DNA from: Saccharum officinarum
Lineage: Eukaryota; Streptophyta; Magnoliopsida; Poales; Poaceae
Reading direction: 5' to 3'
Assembly (NCBI GenBank): GCA_020631735.1
Contig: CM036197.1
Location: 47,973,880-48,037,879 of the forward strand
Length of the DNA: 64,000 nucleotides
In this document: in pieces, positions 11,041 to 21,598 of the stretch
Layout: each line of letters opens with the position of its first letter
Position numbering within the stretch: position 1 is the stretch's first letter
The notes under the pieces: generated by a model
Told to the model about the DNA's origin: nothing
Seen by the model: the letters and a program-made list of their open reading frames with translations, nothing else
The model's database searches: none
Program-made: the position numbers and the translations under genes

Positions 11041-11838
11041 CAGTGACGGAGCTAGGATGTTTGTGAAGGGTATGCCGAACGAAAATTTATATATGCAAAC
11101 CGGTAAAATCCATTTAGCAATTTGGTACAGTATCATAAAAATTGTTTCACAATTCGGTACACAATTACTAAATAGCATAATTCCAGTTCTCACTGCCTAA
11201 TTCCAGTTCTGTATAAGTAGTAATCAATTAATTCGTCCCTATTCCCTAATTCCAGTTCTCATTGCCTACAACAGTACAATTACACAGCTACAGCTACATC
11301 AATTGAAGAATTGAACTAATTTGAGGAGAAATTGAACAACAACCAACAGTTAGGGTTAGAGATTTGGGGGCAAATGCTTCAGCGTTTAGTAGACAGCAGT
11401 ATCTTTGCTTCAGCAGGGAGAGGGAGTCAGGGAGAGGAAGCTGGTCGCCGGACACTGAGAGATGCGACGTAGCGAGAATGCAAAAGGGAGGGGACAGCTC
11501 GGACAGGGAACCACCGCGCCAGGCGCCTCCGGGCTTCGGCCAAGCGCGGGCGTTGCTGCGGTAGCCGGCAGCGGCGGGCGTTGGCAGCTGGCGACCGGGG
11601 AGGCTGGCCGACGGTGGCGGGGGCTACGCGTGCGCGGCCTGCGCTCGGTTGCCCCTCTCCCGGTCGCGACGACGCGACGAGCAAACTCGCGCGGAGCCGT
11701 TGTCGGGGTCGGGGCTACGGGCGACGCGGAAGAAGAGCAGAGCCTCGTTTCGTTTTTTTACAGAGGGGTATCCCCATTGTTGGGCTGTGCTTAGGGTATG
11801 CCATGTCATACCCGGACAGCCCATTAGCTCCGTCCATG
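11041..11838. mobile_element. Non-autonomous hAT element, 798 bp, 8-bp TSD
   Basis: Starts CAGTGACGGAGCTA and ends TAGCTCCGTCCATG, whose complement CATGGACGGAGCTA matches at 12 of 14 positions. A perfect 8-bp duplication GTATTGTG sits at 11033-11040 and 11839-11846. The left half is AT-rich, with three copies of ATTCCAGTTCT and neighbouring text at 11179-11260. The right half (about 11400-11740) is strongly GC-rich and unlike the rest, which could be captured host sequence. No transposase seen. Confidence 0.85.
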
Positions 11839-12013
11839 GTATTGTGTGCTGGCAGCCTGGCACATGGACATGGTATCCACAAATAGAAACATCGTATAGC
11901 ACCTTGGAACTATCAACCTGCAGTGTCCATTGTTAAATCTCAGCTCGTCTTGGTACTGTGAATATACTGAGGATGGGCTTGCAGCTACAGTAGCTGTTCG
12001 TTAGCGGTGTGCT

Positions 12014-12236
12014 CAGAGCCTCTCCAGCAATACTACTTTAAAACACACATCCTGCTTCTCTATTTAGGAAGCCACCTATTTTGAGACTACTCATATTTTA
12101 CTTCTAACTCCAGCAATACTACCTAAACCATACTACTCAAATTTGTTTTAGTAGTCAATGACGCGTGGGGCTCTTTTGTCATCTCTCTCATCCAGATTTT
12201 GCATGGTGGAGAGTAGGGGCCAACAGAAGTAGAGGA
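12014..12236 (-). mobile_element. MITE-like copy (GAGCATCTCCA family)
   Basis: The reverse complement matches 55190-55473 over almost its whole length: CTCCAGCAATACTAC, CTCTATTT-GAAGCCACC, CATATTTTACTTC, CCATACTACTCAAATT, GACGCGTGGGGCTCTTTTGTC and CCAGATTTTGCA blocks. It lacks the other half of the longer copy. Class uncertain; non-coding. Confidence 0.65.
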
Positions 12237-12240
12237 GATT

Positions 12241-12526
12241 TTGCATAGTGGAGATTTTGCATCTAATGAGTTGGTTAATGATGTCTGCTTGAAAGTGTCA
12301 AGGGCTCTAGAGGAGGCTCATTGCCAAACTGTTGTCTATATTAGCTGGTATTGGATTATAGCACTAAGTAAGCAATTCTCAGATGATTATGTCATCAATT
12401 CACATGATACATTCGATCATGAGAAGCTTGAATGTGAGGGTTATATCTTCTGAGATCAGTAGCATTATCCATTCTTTGGAGCGCTACCAAGATGGATTTG
12501 TTCGAGATATCTGCACTGTAGCATTT
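12241..12526 (+). pseudogene. Fragment of an unidentified gene, cut by the chromovirus
   Basis: A 70-codon open frame (12241-12453) is followed, after a frame change, by protein-like sequence that reaches the insertion point of the LTR element at 12526 and resumes at 27043 (reading ...DGFVRDICTVAF, then a stop, then ATETAKLLERHEERG). The two sides join smoothly once one copy of CATTT is removed, so the fragment pre-dates the retrotransposon. I do not recognise the family. It may be a host gene scrap or part of an older transposon. Confidence 0.35.
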
Positions 12527-15500
12527 TGTAACACCTCTGTGTGTTAAGCATGCATTCACATCCTAAATCATGAGCATTTGCATTTCATACATGTTCATCA
12601 TCGCATGCAAATTAAGTTAGAATTTATTTAAACTGTGATAAACATGTTTGAGCTCTGAATTAGTAAAAATCCTAGGTAAAAGTGGTAAAAAATTTGTGGA
12701 GCTATAACTTTAAATAATTTAGAAATAATTAACATGATTTTTGGAGCAAGTTTTGTATTCAAAATCTTCCCAAATCTTGCTTCTAAAAATATTTCAGAAA
12801 ATTGAGTTTTCATTTAAAAATTTGACTTTAAATCATCAATTCAAAATCTATTTAGAATTTTGAAAGGTGTCCTAAATGAAAGTTGTAGAGAATAAAATTT
12901 TGAACAACTTTTGTTTTGGGGGCAATTTGTGAAAATGTCTTTTTCATCTTCAAAATTTGAATTTGAATCAAATTATAAAATATGGAATTTTATTTAGAAA
13001 AGAAAATCAATTTTTCAGGTTTACCGGGCCGTCGCCTCCTTTCCGGCCCAAGCGCCGAAGCCGGCCTGGCCTGCTCCGCGCCCGTGCCCGCGTCTGCCTC
13101 CGCCCGCGCGCTCGCCCGCCCACGCTCGCCGCGCCAGCGCGACCGACCGCGGCAGACCGCGCACGCCGCGTGGCGGCCGCATGCCGGCAACGCCCCGCGC
13201 GTGGCGGCCGCATGTCGGCGACGCCCCGCGCGTGGCAGCCGTGGCCTCCGCGCTCGCGCACTACCTCCGCCTTCATCTGCTCCGCCCGCTGCTCACTTCT
13301 TCGCTCGCGCGCTCTTTCTCTCCCTCGCACAGCCAGTGCTCTGCCGCCGCGCGCCATTGCCGGCATCTTCCACCTCCGAGCCACCGTTCCCGCGCAACGA
13401 ACGAGTCTCTTTCCGATTCGCCTTGCCACGAGCTCCGCCACCTCCTCCTCCCCTCCGAACGGGCCACCGTGCACCTTGCTCGCCGACGGTAAGGCTCAAT
13501 TGAGCGTCTTCCCGCGCGCGCCACCGAGCCGGGCCGCCGAGCTCGCGCTCCGCCATCGGCGCCCTCGTTCCCCCTTTCTCCCCTTGCATCACGCCGTTGT
13601 GTTCGCCTTTCCCACGCAGTTCGTTTGCTCTCCACGCCTCGCCTGCTCGTGACCGGAAGCGGCCGCTGGCCGTCGGCGGCGACCGCACCGCCGCGTTCCC
13701 GGGAGCCGGCATGCCCGGCCGTGGACACGCCCGCTCTCCCCCCTCGCTGTTCGCCAGGCCAAGGCGGCCTTGGGCCGCAGCCCAAGCCGGGCGGCGCGCC
13801 TGCCTTCCCGCGCGCGCACGGGCCGAAAAGCCGTAGCCAGCCGGTTGATCTCGCTGGGCCGGCCCGTTAGCAATAAGAAAAATGAGTTTTTATTTTTCTT
13901 TTATTATTTAAAAATAGAAATGGTTTGGAAAATGTTTGACTACTCAAATTTGCTCCAAATCTGTTCAAATAAATTTTTCTAGGTTCCTTATCATCAGATC
14001 TACTTGAGAAAAATATTGCATGTCAAGATTTAAATACTTTGATGTAGAGTTTTTATTTAATCACTAAAACTGCTGTTTTCTTGTTAAATTTGTAGTAAAT
14101 CGTAGAAAGTTCAGAAAAATATGGTTCCACTTGCTATAATTTTCTTTTGTGATGTACTTTCTAGGAAAAATATATGCCATGCATGTTCTGTGGAAAAATC
14201 TTAAGGTGTAGTACAAGTGTTTAATATTGCTGATAATTGTTATTTTTGCTAGAGAGAAAAATATGAATAAAACATGCATGTAATAATTTTTCTATAGTGA
14301 TTATTTATTGTGTAGAATGGAGGAAAAATGCTAAATCTGTTGTTTGATACTTTTCATAGTATAAAGTATTTTTATGCTCATTTTTAGGCCCTAGCTTGTT
14401 ATTTTTGTGTAGGCAGTTCTATTAATTCAAATGCTATAAAAATTTTGTGGCATGCTAGATTAGATGATAGAAAGCTACTGTATTTTTCTCAGATTTTTCT
14501 GTGCTACTAAAATAGGTGTTGCTGTTCAAACCTAGTTGCAATTAGGGTTTAATTAACCTTGTCAATGCATGACTAGTTACTAGGAGTTGCTTTGGTGTAT
14601 CTTTGAAGCATCTTAGATTTATATGTTGACTTAGCGCAGTAGTAGTAGAAGCGAATGCAGTAGATGGCATGTGCTTGTAGTCTGTATTCTCGGATGATGT
14701 TGACTACCTTGTAGAAGAAATGTATTCCCACTTTATGAAATAAAGTGAACCTATTTATCTACATTTCATTCATCATGAACATTACATGTCATTTCCGCAA
14801 TGCACCTAGGCATAAGCACTTATACGATTGCACCATACAGGATCGCAGGAAGTAACGCCGGTAGCAGTTCCCGAAGAGCCGGAAGGGCAGCCCGAGGAGC
14901 AGGAAGTGCCCGAAGCCGACGAGGAGGTCGGTGAGGATCTTCCAGAGTGCCCAGATCACCATCCGAGCTCTTTCAAGAGAGGCAAGCCCCGAAGCATTTT
15001 CTCCCCTGGTTTGCAAATATTTTATTAATGCTTTACTTTAACTGCTGCATTATGTTTAGGAGTTGTTTGCAACCGTTGCTGCATTATACCTTGTTTACTC
15101 TGTTCTACCCTATCCTTGTCACCTTGTCATTCGCAGTCAAGTAATTGCTTAGCTTGCTTAGACCGGTAGAAGTCGGGTGATTTCCTGTCACCTGCGAGCT
15201 ATAGGTGGTTACCTGGATCTGCTTGAGAAAGTATGTCATCTGAGAATAACTAAGTGTTAATGTAAAATTGAGACCGGGCGGAAACTTGCAGGGTTTCGGA
15301 CTGTAGTGTTTTCCGTCTGTGTCGATTAAGGACCGACCGTTGTTGGGCCTCGAGTCATGTTGAACGCATGCCTTACATTTAGCTGGCCGAATAATGTACC
15401 TTTCGACCGCGAAGCTGGGAGATTATTCGGGCCGAGTGGATTGCCCGCAACGCACTGTACCGGAGCAGTAGTGGCAGGATACGGGGGCACGATGATAAGG

Positions 15501-16452
15501 CCAAAGAGCAGTCGGGCGGCCCTCGGGTACATGTGGTTCCTGGCACGCTCGCGACTTTACCTGAATGGTTGACTCGGTGACCAACACCTCACTTTAGCGG
15601 GTGAGTGAGGTTTGTGTGAGGAATAAATTACTAGCTGGTTAATAATCGATTCGAATCGTCATCGTTCACTGGACAGTGAGCACTTGACTTGAGCTACTTC
15701 ATCGTAGTAATATTGATGGAACACTTGGACAGTTATATGAAATATGACATAATGGAAGTTGTTAATGATCGTTGGTTATCATTACCGGTTTAATTACATG
15801 TTACTCTAGTACAGGTGCAAATGTAGTTGGCAGGTTAATAAAGATTAAACTTGATGCAAAGCCTTGGAAAGATTCTTCAATTGATAAAAATGTCTTTTTT
15901 GCAAATGAGTCAGCTACCCCACCAGAAAGCATGTCATGATTCCTTGGTGTCTTTTATTTTGGTCCTGTCGGGTAAGTCTAGCTGAGTATTTTCTCGTACT
16001 CAGGGCTTTGTTCCCACTTATTGCAGATGGGCAGATGTATTACGGCTACTGTATCAACTGCCTTTATCCTGCAATGGGAGAAGCTTAGGACCATGGGCAA
16101 TGGTCATTCGCTACGTCTCATCTGATGCTTTTGTTGGAAGATGATTCTGAACTGGCACTGTATTTTGAACTCTGCGTGCGTGTGTGATTTGAACTAAATG
16201 CTTCCGCTACTTTCATTCGAAACTGGTTTGTAATAACTATGTTTAAGCTCCGATGTATTTGTGACGCGAACTTTTATGTAACTTGTGATGGTGACCGCTG
16301 AACTTATTACGATCTTGGCTAGTATGTAAGTTGGTTCGAAATCCATCATGATTTCACGGACTACCGGGTTATACGGGCTTAAGTTTGCTAAATCGTCTGC
16401 TCGGTGGATGATTTTCTTACTTAATCTCGTATAATTGGTCAGTTCTGTTATA
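12527..16452 (+). repeat. 5' LTR of the chromovirus
   Basis: Starts TGTAACACCTCTGTGTG and ends TCTGTTATA. A CpG-rich block (about 13020-13870, GC well above the flanks) lies between AT-rich arms. It explains many overlapping long frames there, which I do not take as genes. It carries an extra ~31-bp tandem copy of the GCATGYCGGCRACGCCCCGC unit (about 13180-13242) that the 3' LTR lacks. An AATAAA lies near 14740, just before a conserved acidic 66-codon frame at 14828-15028. Confidence 0.93.
14828..15028 (+). other. Conserved acidic 66-codon frame inside the 5' LTR
   Basis: An ATG-initiated frame of 66 codons with a Glu/Pro-rich stretch (PEEPEGQPEEQEVPEADEE) at residues 15-33. The 3' LTR holds the same frame at 25414-25614, full length, with five amino-acid differences and no stop. 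Conservation between LTRs of one insertion mostly reflects recent common origin, so it is weak evidence for coding. It could be a relic coding exon or a small element protein. Confidence 0.3.
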
Positions 16453-16454
16453 GC

Positions 16455-16470
16455 TGGCATCGGAGCATGG
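16455..16470 (+). promoter_or_regulatory. Primer-binding site of the chromovirus
   Basis: TGGCATCGGAGCATGG two bases after the LTR resembles the TGGTATCAGAGC site, complementary to the 3' end of initiator tRNA-Met, that primes minus-strand synthesis in most plant LTR retrotransposons. Two substitutions from the usual motif. Confidence 0.75.
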
Positions 16471-17242
16471 TTTAGCGTGTTTACTGTTCATAAGTGTATT
16501 TAAAACAAAAATGTGTTTGAAAAACGTGATTTACAAACTAAGAGTGTGCCAGTGGTCATATCCTTTATGCCCAGTAAGGACTCTAGGTGGCTTAATTAAG
16601 TACTGACTTGGGGGTTCGTGCACCATATTTCTCTTTCGTTGCTCATACGGCGTGCTATTGTATGAGTGTCACTTAATTGAGTGGTAATGTATGGATCAGT
16701 TGCCTCTACGCCTCGGTAACTGTGAGATGTGAGAGCATGATCAGATACACTGCCGATCTAGGGAGAGTGCTTGTATGATACTGGAGTACTTACATGTTTT
16801 ACGCATGTTTTAACAAAAGTGTCGCATGTGTGGTTGTTCCGTCCGTTGAGGCGATGCCGTCAATAGGACGATATTTTGGGTGGTTACTACCGTTGTACGC
16901 GTATCTAGGGATTCGTGTAGAGCGTGTAGATAGATTTACTGCTTTCATGCATGCATAGGGTTTTGGGCTGAAATAAATTTTCTGCAGGTACATAACAGCG
17001 TTTCTCGTGTAGAACGTATTAGTTACGTATATGAGAGATCGCCTGTATGCCACCGAATTCATCGCTAGATATCATTTATTTCTTAAGTTTGTGAGAACGT
17101 AAGAAACGTGCATGCATCATGTTGCTTGTGTATTTCATTCATGCCATGCATTCCTTCCCTTATAAATTGATTATCCCCTTTCGATAAAAATTGTACCAAC
17201 TTAAAATATGTTCTCACCGGGTAATCGAAACTTTTGGTACAT
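16471..17242 (+). other. Untranslated leader between PBS and ORF0
   Basis: About 770 bases with no useful frame on the plus strand. It would form the 5' leader and packaging region of the genomic RNA. Nothing else recognised. Confidence 0.5.
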
Positions 17243-18259
17243 ATGGCCCGCACGAAGCAGACTGCCCGTAAGTCCACAGGTGGAAGAGCACCCCGACGCC
17301 AGTTGGCCCCGTGGGAGCGCCGCAGCACGGACACCTTTCTGAGCGAGTTTGGCATGCCAACTTTGCTTTGGAGAGTGCTCCATGATGTGGGGTACCCGGA
17401 GGGTCAGGAGCCGGTGTACTCTTGGAGTGAGAGCCAGTTGGCAGAGGATGGACTGACAGTAGTGAAGATCACTGTCCCTGCTCTTGGTGATGCTCCAGAA
17501 TGGGATGGTTGGCACTTAGAGTTTGAGGGACGCACTCCAGTTGAGGGTGCAGAGGGAGCAGCTTTCCGTGTCATCCGGGACATAATGAGCAGATTTTCCA
17601 ACGAGCTGGCAGCAGCCTTGGCTGGCACTTTTCCGAGAGATGATCCTCGCGATGCTATTTGGGTGCAGCCGCAAGGATGTGCTTTAGTCAGAGGCCCAAG
17701 CGAAGGACAGGCTAGCGACAACCACGCTATGAGTGCGATGTATGCAGCTATCAGAGCATACCAGAGTCTGGAGTGTACCTATTGGACTTTGACTGGTTTG
17801 CGTGGTGATGATCGGCTCAAAGCAAGAAAACAAAAGAAGAAGCAGGCACGTGCTATCGCTAGTTTGCAGGAGCAATTGGCTGATATGAGCTTGCAGCGAG
17901 ACCAGGCTCTAGAGAGAGGTGATAGTTCTCTACAGCGGGTGCATACGTTGACTCAAGCCAACAATAATGCAGACCGTATGATTGGACAGTTGGTTCAGGA
18001 GAGGAATGAAGCCTGGAACGAGAGGAACCTCCTGAGGCAGAGGGTCGAGGAGCTAGAGGAGTACAATGTCAACTTGCATGAGGAGTTTCATGCGCTCTAC
18101 AATGGGATTGGCCCGTATGCTCCTCCAGAAGCCACCGGTATGGACGTCGACGATGACGAGGACGAGCCCACAGCCGCACCTGCTGACGACGATGACGACG
18201 TTGCTACTGATGGTAGCGATGGTGACGTCTCTGATCCCGACGATGGCCCCGAGGAGTAG
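17243..18259 (+). CDS. ORF0: histone H3 tail mimic with coiled coil and acidic tail
   Basis: An intact 338-codon frame upstream of gag. I chose the ATG at 17243 because the protein then starts MARTKQTARKSTGG and continues R-A-P-R-R-Q-L-A, which equals the histone H3 tail (residues 1-21 after Met removal) at 19 of 21 positions. H3 positions Arg2, Thr3, Lys4, Arg8, Lys9 and Ser10 are kept; Lys14 and Lys18 are Arg. Beyond residue 22 there is no histone fold. Residues 23-190 are an unrecognised globular-looking region rich in Trp and Glu, 193-202 is a basic cluster (KARKQKKKQAR), ~195-285 is a predicted coiled coil, and ~300-338 is a run of Asp/Glu. It sits 790 bases after the PBS and 355 before gag in an element whose integrase ends in a chromodomain. 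A host-encoded H3 gene is excluded by the context. The function (chromatin decoy, targeting or enzyme substrate) is inference. Confidence 0.85.
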   Translation: MARTKQTARKSTGGRAPRRQLAPWERRSTDTFLSEFGMPTLLWRVLHDVGYPEGQEPVYSWSESQLAEDGLTVVKITVPALGDAPEWDGWHLEFEGRTPVEGAEGAAFRVIRDIMSRFSNELAAALAGTFPRDDPRDAIWVQPQGCALVRGPSEGQASDNHAMSAMYAAIRAYQSLECTYWTLTGLRGDDRLKARKQKKKQARAIASLQEQLADMSLQRDQALERGDSSLQRVHTLTQANNNADRMIGQLVQERNEAWNERNLLRQRVEELEEYNVNLHEEFHALYNGIGPYAPPEATGMDVDDDEDEPTAAPADDDDDVATDGSDGDVSDPDDGPEE

Positions 18260-18614
18260 GCTAGTTGCTTTGTGTTAGCTAATAGGCCCTGTCGCGATGA
18301 CCTTCTTTTGGTTCCATGTATCTTGATGTATCTCGTTTGCACCTTGAGACTTGGTGGAATGTTGGATCTTGGTTGTTCATGCGATACCTGAACGCATAAA
18401 GTCCAGTGTGTGTATGCTGGCAACGTGGTTGTATTGGACGCGATGTTTGCATTTGAAGTAATTTAATTAAGTGGTGTTGTTTTAATTGGAATGCGATTAT
18501 TGTGCCTCTGTTTTATTGTATGACTTTATTCTCTCTAATGAATTCAGTACGGCATAATTTTTCATTCACTCACAATTACTACAACTTCGCTTAATCATTA
18601 CTTATTGCTGAAAT
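18260..18614 (+). other. Spacer between ORF0 and gag
   Basis: About 355 bases without a supported frame. Gag may be reached by splicing, reinitiation or a separate transcript; the sequence does not decide this. Confidence 0.4.
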
Positions 18615-19800
18615 ATGCAGATGACAAACACTCGACGCGCCACGTATGAGGCTGCTGAAACTGGTGGAAATGGTGCCGGGGCAGGTGGGAGTGGTGCTAA
18701 CAACGCCAACCATGATGAGCCACACCCAGAGCCGCATTTGCCGCCTCCTCCACCGCTCACTGCAGAGGTGTTCTTTGCACAGTTTCTGGTAAGTCAGCGC
18801 AATGCCGAGCAGTCACAGAAGAATATGAAAGATTTTCTGTGTACCATTGCCAACAACGTGTAACGTGGTAACAACCAAGGTGGTGGCAATGGAGTGAATC
18901 AGTACAGCAACTTCAAGGATTTCATGGACACTAGGCCGCCAATTTTCAAGGAAGCAACCGAGCCACTTGACGCTGAAGAATGGATTAACACTATAGAAGA
19001 TAAGTTCCGTGTGTTAAGGCTGACAGAAGTACTGAAGACAGAGTATGCTGCACATCAGTTACAAGGACCAGCAGGGATGTGGTGGAAGCATCACCGCACC
19101 ACCTTCCCTCCAAATGCTCAGATCTCATGGAGAGAGTTCACCGAAGCCTTCCGTGGAGTTTATATTCCATCAGGGCTAGTTGAGATGAAATTGGGAGATT
19201 TCTTGGCTTTAAATCAGGGCACCAAAACCGTAACACAGTATTTGCATGCCTTCAATAACTTGTGTCGTTATGCTCCCGACATGGTTGACATAGATGCTAA
19301 AAAAATTGCTAGCTTCAAGAGAGGGTTAGGTCCGAAGATGATGAAGCATGTGGGTACCAATACCCACGCCAGATTCAATGACTTCATCAGTGATTGTCTG
19401 AAACAAGAGAAGAACAACAACGCGTACACAGCATCCAGACTCGCAAGAGAGCCTTTGAGTCAGGACCGTCACAGTCAAGAGTTATCACTGCTAATCATTC
19501 GACCTATCGTCTGTCTGCACCTGGTGCAAGGTTTAGGCCACCGCAGCATAAGACCCAGAACTACAAAGGACCACAGAAGCCGTACAAGATGGCCGTGCCA
19601 CCAGCAAGGACAGCCGCAACCGCAGGACAAGGTAACTCAAAGGGAGCTATCGGATCTGCTAGTACAGTAAAGGAATCTTGCTATAATTGTGATCAGCCAG
19701 GCTACTTTTCCAAGTTCTGTCCTTATCCGCCTAGAAAGAAGCAACAAACTTATAATGCTCGAGTGCACCACACCACTGTGGAAGAGATTCCTGAAGGAGA
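18615..19800 (+). pseudogene. gag (capsid/nucleocapsid) of the chromovirus, broken
   Basis: Encodes the structural protein that would form the virus-like particle. It starts at ATG 18615 with a Gly/Asn- and Pro-rich N-terminus. An in-frame stop at 18861 interrupts it. The retrotrans_gag core follows at about 18900-19400 (WINTIEDKF, MWWKHHRTTFP, FTEAFRGVYIP, YLHAFNNLCRYAP). A frame change near 19435 leads into a basic linker and a CCHC-like zinc knuckle at about 19679 (CYNCDQPGYFSKFC), in which the expected His is Tyr. The protein cannot be made whole. Pol follows in the same frame, as is usual for a gag-pol fusion in this clade. Confidence 0.88.
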
Positions 19801-21598
19801 GCCCGTAACTGCTGGTAAGTTTCCTGTTAACCAAAACCCTACAGTTGTTCTATTTGATTCTAGATCATCGCATTCTTTCATGAGTCAAGCATTTGCATGG
19901 AAACATGAACAACTATGCACAGACTTAAGTTATGGTTACCGTATAAGTTCAGCAGGGGCTGATGTTTTAACCAATCAGATGGTTAGAGGGGCAACCCTTG
20001 AGTTAGGTAGTCGAAAGTTTCGAGTAAACCTGATAGTTATGTCTGGACTAGTTCTGGATGTCATCATAGGGATGAATTAGATGAAAGAATAGGGAGCAGT
20101 TATAGATACAGGAAGTCGGGTACTTACCCTGAAGGATCCCCAGGGAGAGGGTACTTTTCAGGTACCATTGCCCAAAAGAACAGACCTTGTGAGTGTGACA
20201 TGTGCTATGGAATTCATTCCGATTCATCAGATTCCGGTCGTGTGTGAGTTTCCGGATGTGTTTCCAGATGAGTTACCTGGTCTTTCGCCGGATAGAGATG
20301 TTGAGTTTGGAATTGAGTTGATCCCCGGGACAGCTCCAATTTCAAGGAGACCTTATAGGATGCCTCCGGATGAGTTAGCTGAGTTGAAGAAGCAACTAGA
20401 GGAGTTGTTGAACAAGGGGTTTATCCGGCCAAGTAAGTCTGAATGGGGATGTCCTGCCTTGTTTGTGAAGAAAAAGAAAGAGGGTACTTTGAGAATGTGT
20501 GTGGATTATAGGCCTCTTAATGCTGTAACTATCAAGAATAAGTATCCCTTACCTCACATTGATGTTTTGTTTGACCAGTTAGCCAAAGCCAGAGTGTTCT
20601 CCAAAATAGATTTAAGATCAGGTTATCATTAGATAAAGATTAGACCACAAGATATACCGAAAACCGCTTTCTCTACCAGATACGGGTTGTACGAGTATCT
20701 TGTTATGTCCTTTGGCTTAACAAATGCTCCTGCATACTTTATGTATATGATGAATACAGACTTCATGCCAGAGTTGGACAAGTTTGTGGTTGTGTTTATT
20801 GATGATATTCTCGTATACTCTGAAAATGAGAAAGATCATGAAGAGCATCTGAAAATTGTCTTAACCAGACTGAGAGATCATAAGTTGTATGCTAAGTTTA
20901 GCAAGTGTGAATTTTGGTTGAAGAAAGTTCCTTTCCTTGGTCACATTCTGTCAGAGAATGGAGTATCTGTAGATCCGAGTAAAGTGCAAGAGGTTATGGA
21001 TTGGAAGACACCAATCACAGTTTCGGAAGTCAGAAGTTTCTTGCGTTTAACTGGTTACTATCGTCGTTTTATCCTAGATTTCTCGAAGATTGCCAAACCA
21101 ATGACAATTCTGCTACAGAAAGATCATAAGTTTGTGTGGACAGAGGAGTGTGAGACAGCTTTCCACCTCTTGCGGAAACTGTTGACCACTGCTCCAGTTC
21201 TAGCGCAACCAGACATTGAGAAACCTTTTGATGTGTTTTGCGATGCATCAAAAACAGGATTAGGCTGTGTTCTTATGCAAGAAGGAAGAGTCATTGCTTA
21301 TGCCTCCCATCAGTTGAGAAAGCATGAGATCAACTATCCGACGCATGATCTTGAACTTGCTGCCGTAGTGCATGCCTTAAAAATTTGGAGACATTACTTA
21401 CTCGGTAATGTGTGTAATATTTTCACCGATCACAAGAGTCTCAAGTACATCTTCACCCAACCTGAATTGAACATGAGGCAGCAAAGATGATGGTTAGAAT
21501 TAATCAAAGATTACAACTTGAATGTGCAATATCATCCTGGAAAGGTCAATGTAGTGGCAGATGCTTTGAGTAGAAAGCCACATTGCCTGAATGCGTAA
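19801..21598 (+). pseudogene. pol: protease, reverse transcriptase and RNase H, broken
   Basis: The protease region shows VLFDSRSSHSF at about 19848, where the catalytic D-S-G triplet reads D-S-R. In-frame stops lie at 20078 and 20090. Reverse transcriptase starts near 20270: [19 protein letters not shown], then [13 protein letters not shown] and [11 protein letters not shown], a stop at 20630, and [12 protein letters not shown] with the Asp pair at about 20795. RNase H follows ([13 protein letters not shown] at about 21237, [21 protein letters not shown]). Further stops are at 21488 and 21596. All segments are in one frame after 19435, so the damage downstream is by point mutation. It would copy the element's RNA into DNA if intact. 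Confidence 0.92.

Noticed and set aside
12957..13785. Long frames in the 5' LTR GC block (up to 231 codons) and their 3' LTR equivalents at 23570-24566
   Set aside because: Low-complexity Arg/Ala/Pro text in several frames and both strands at once, due to GC content. Frames differ between the two LTRs.
17243..18259. A genuine host histone H3 gene
   Set aside because: Identity to H3 stops after the tail. There is no histone fold, and the frame lies between the PBS and gag of an LTR element.
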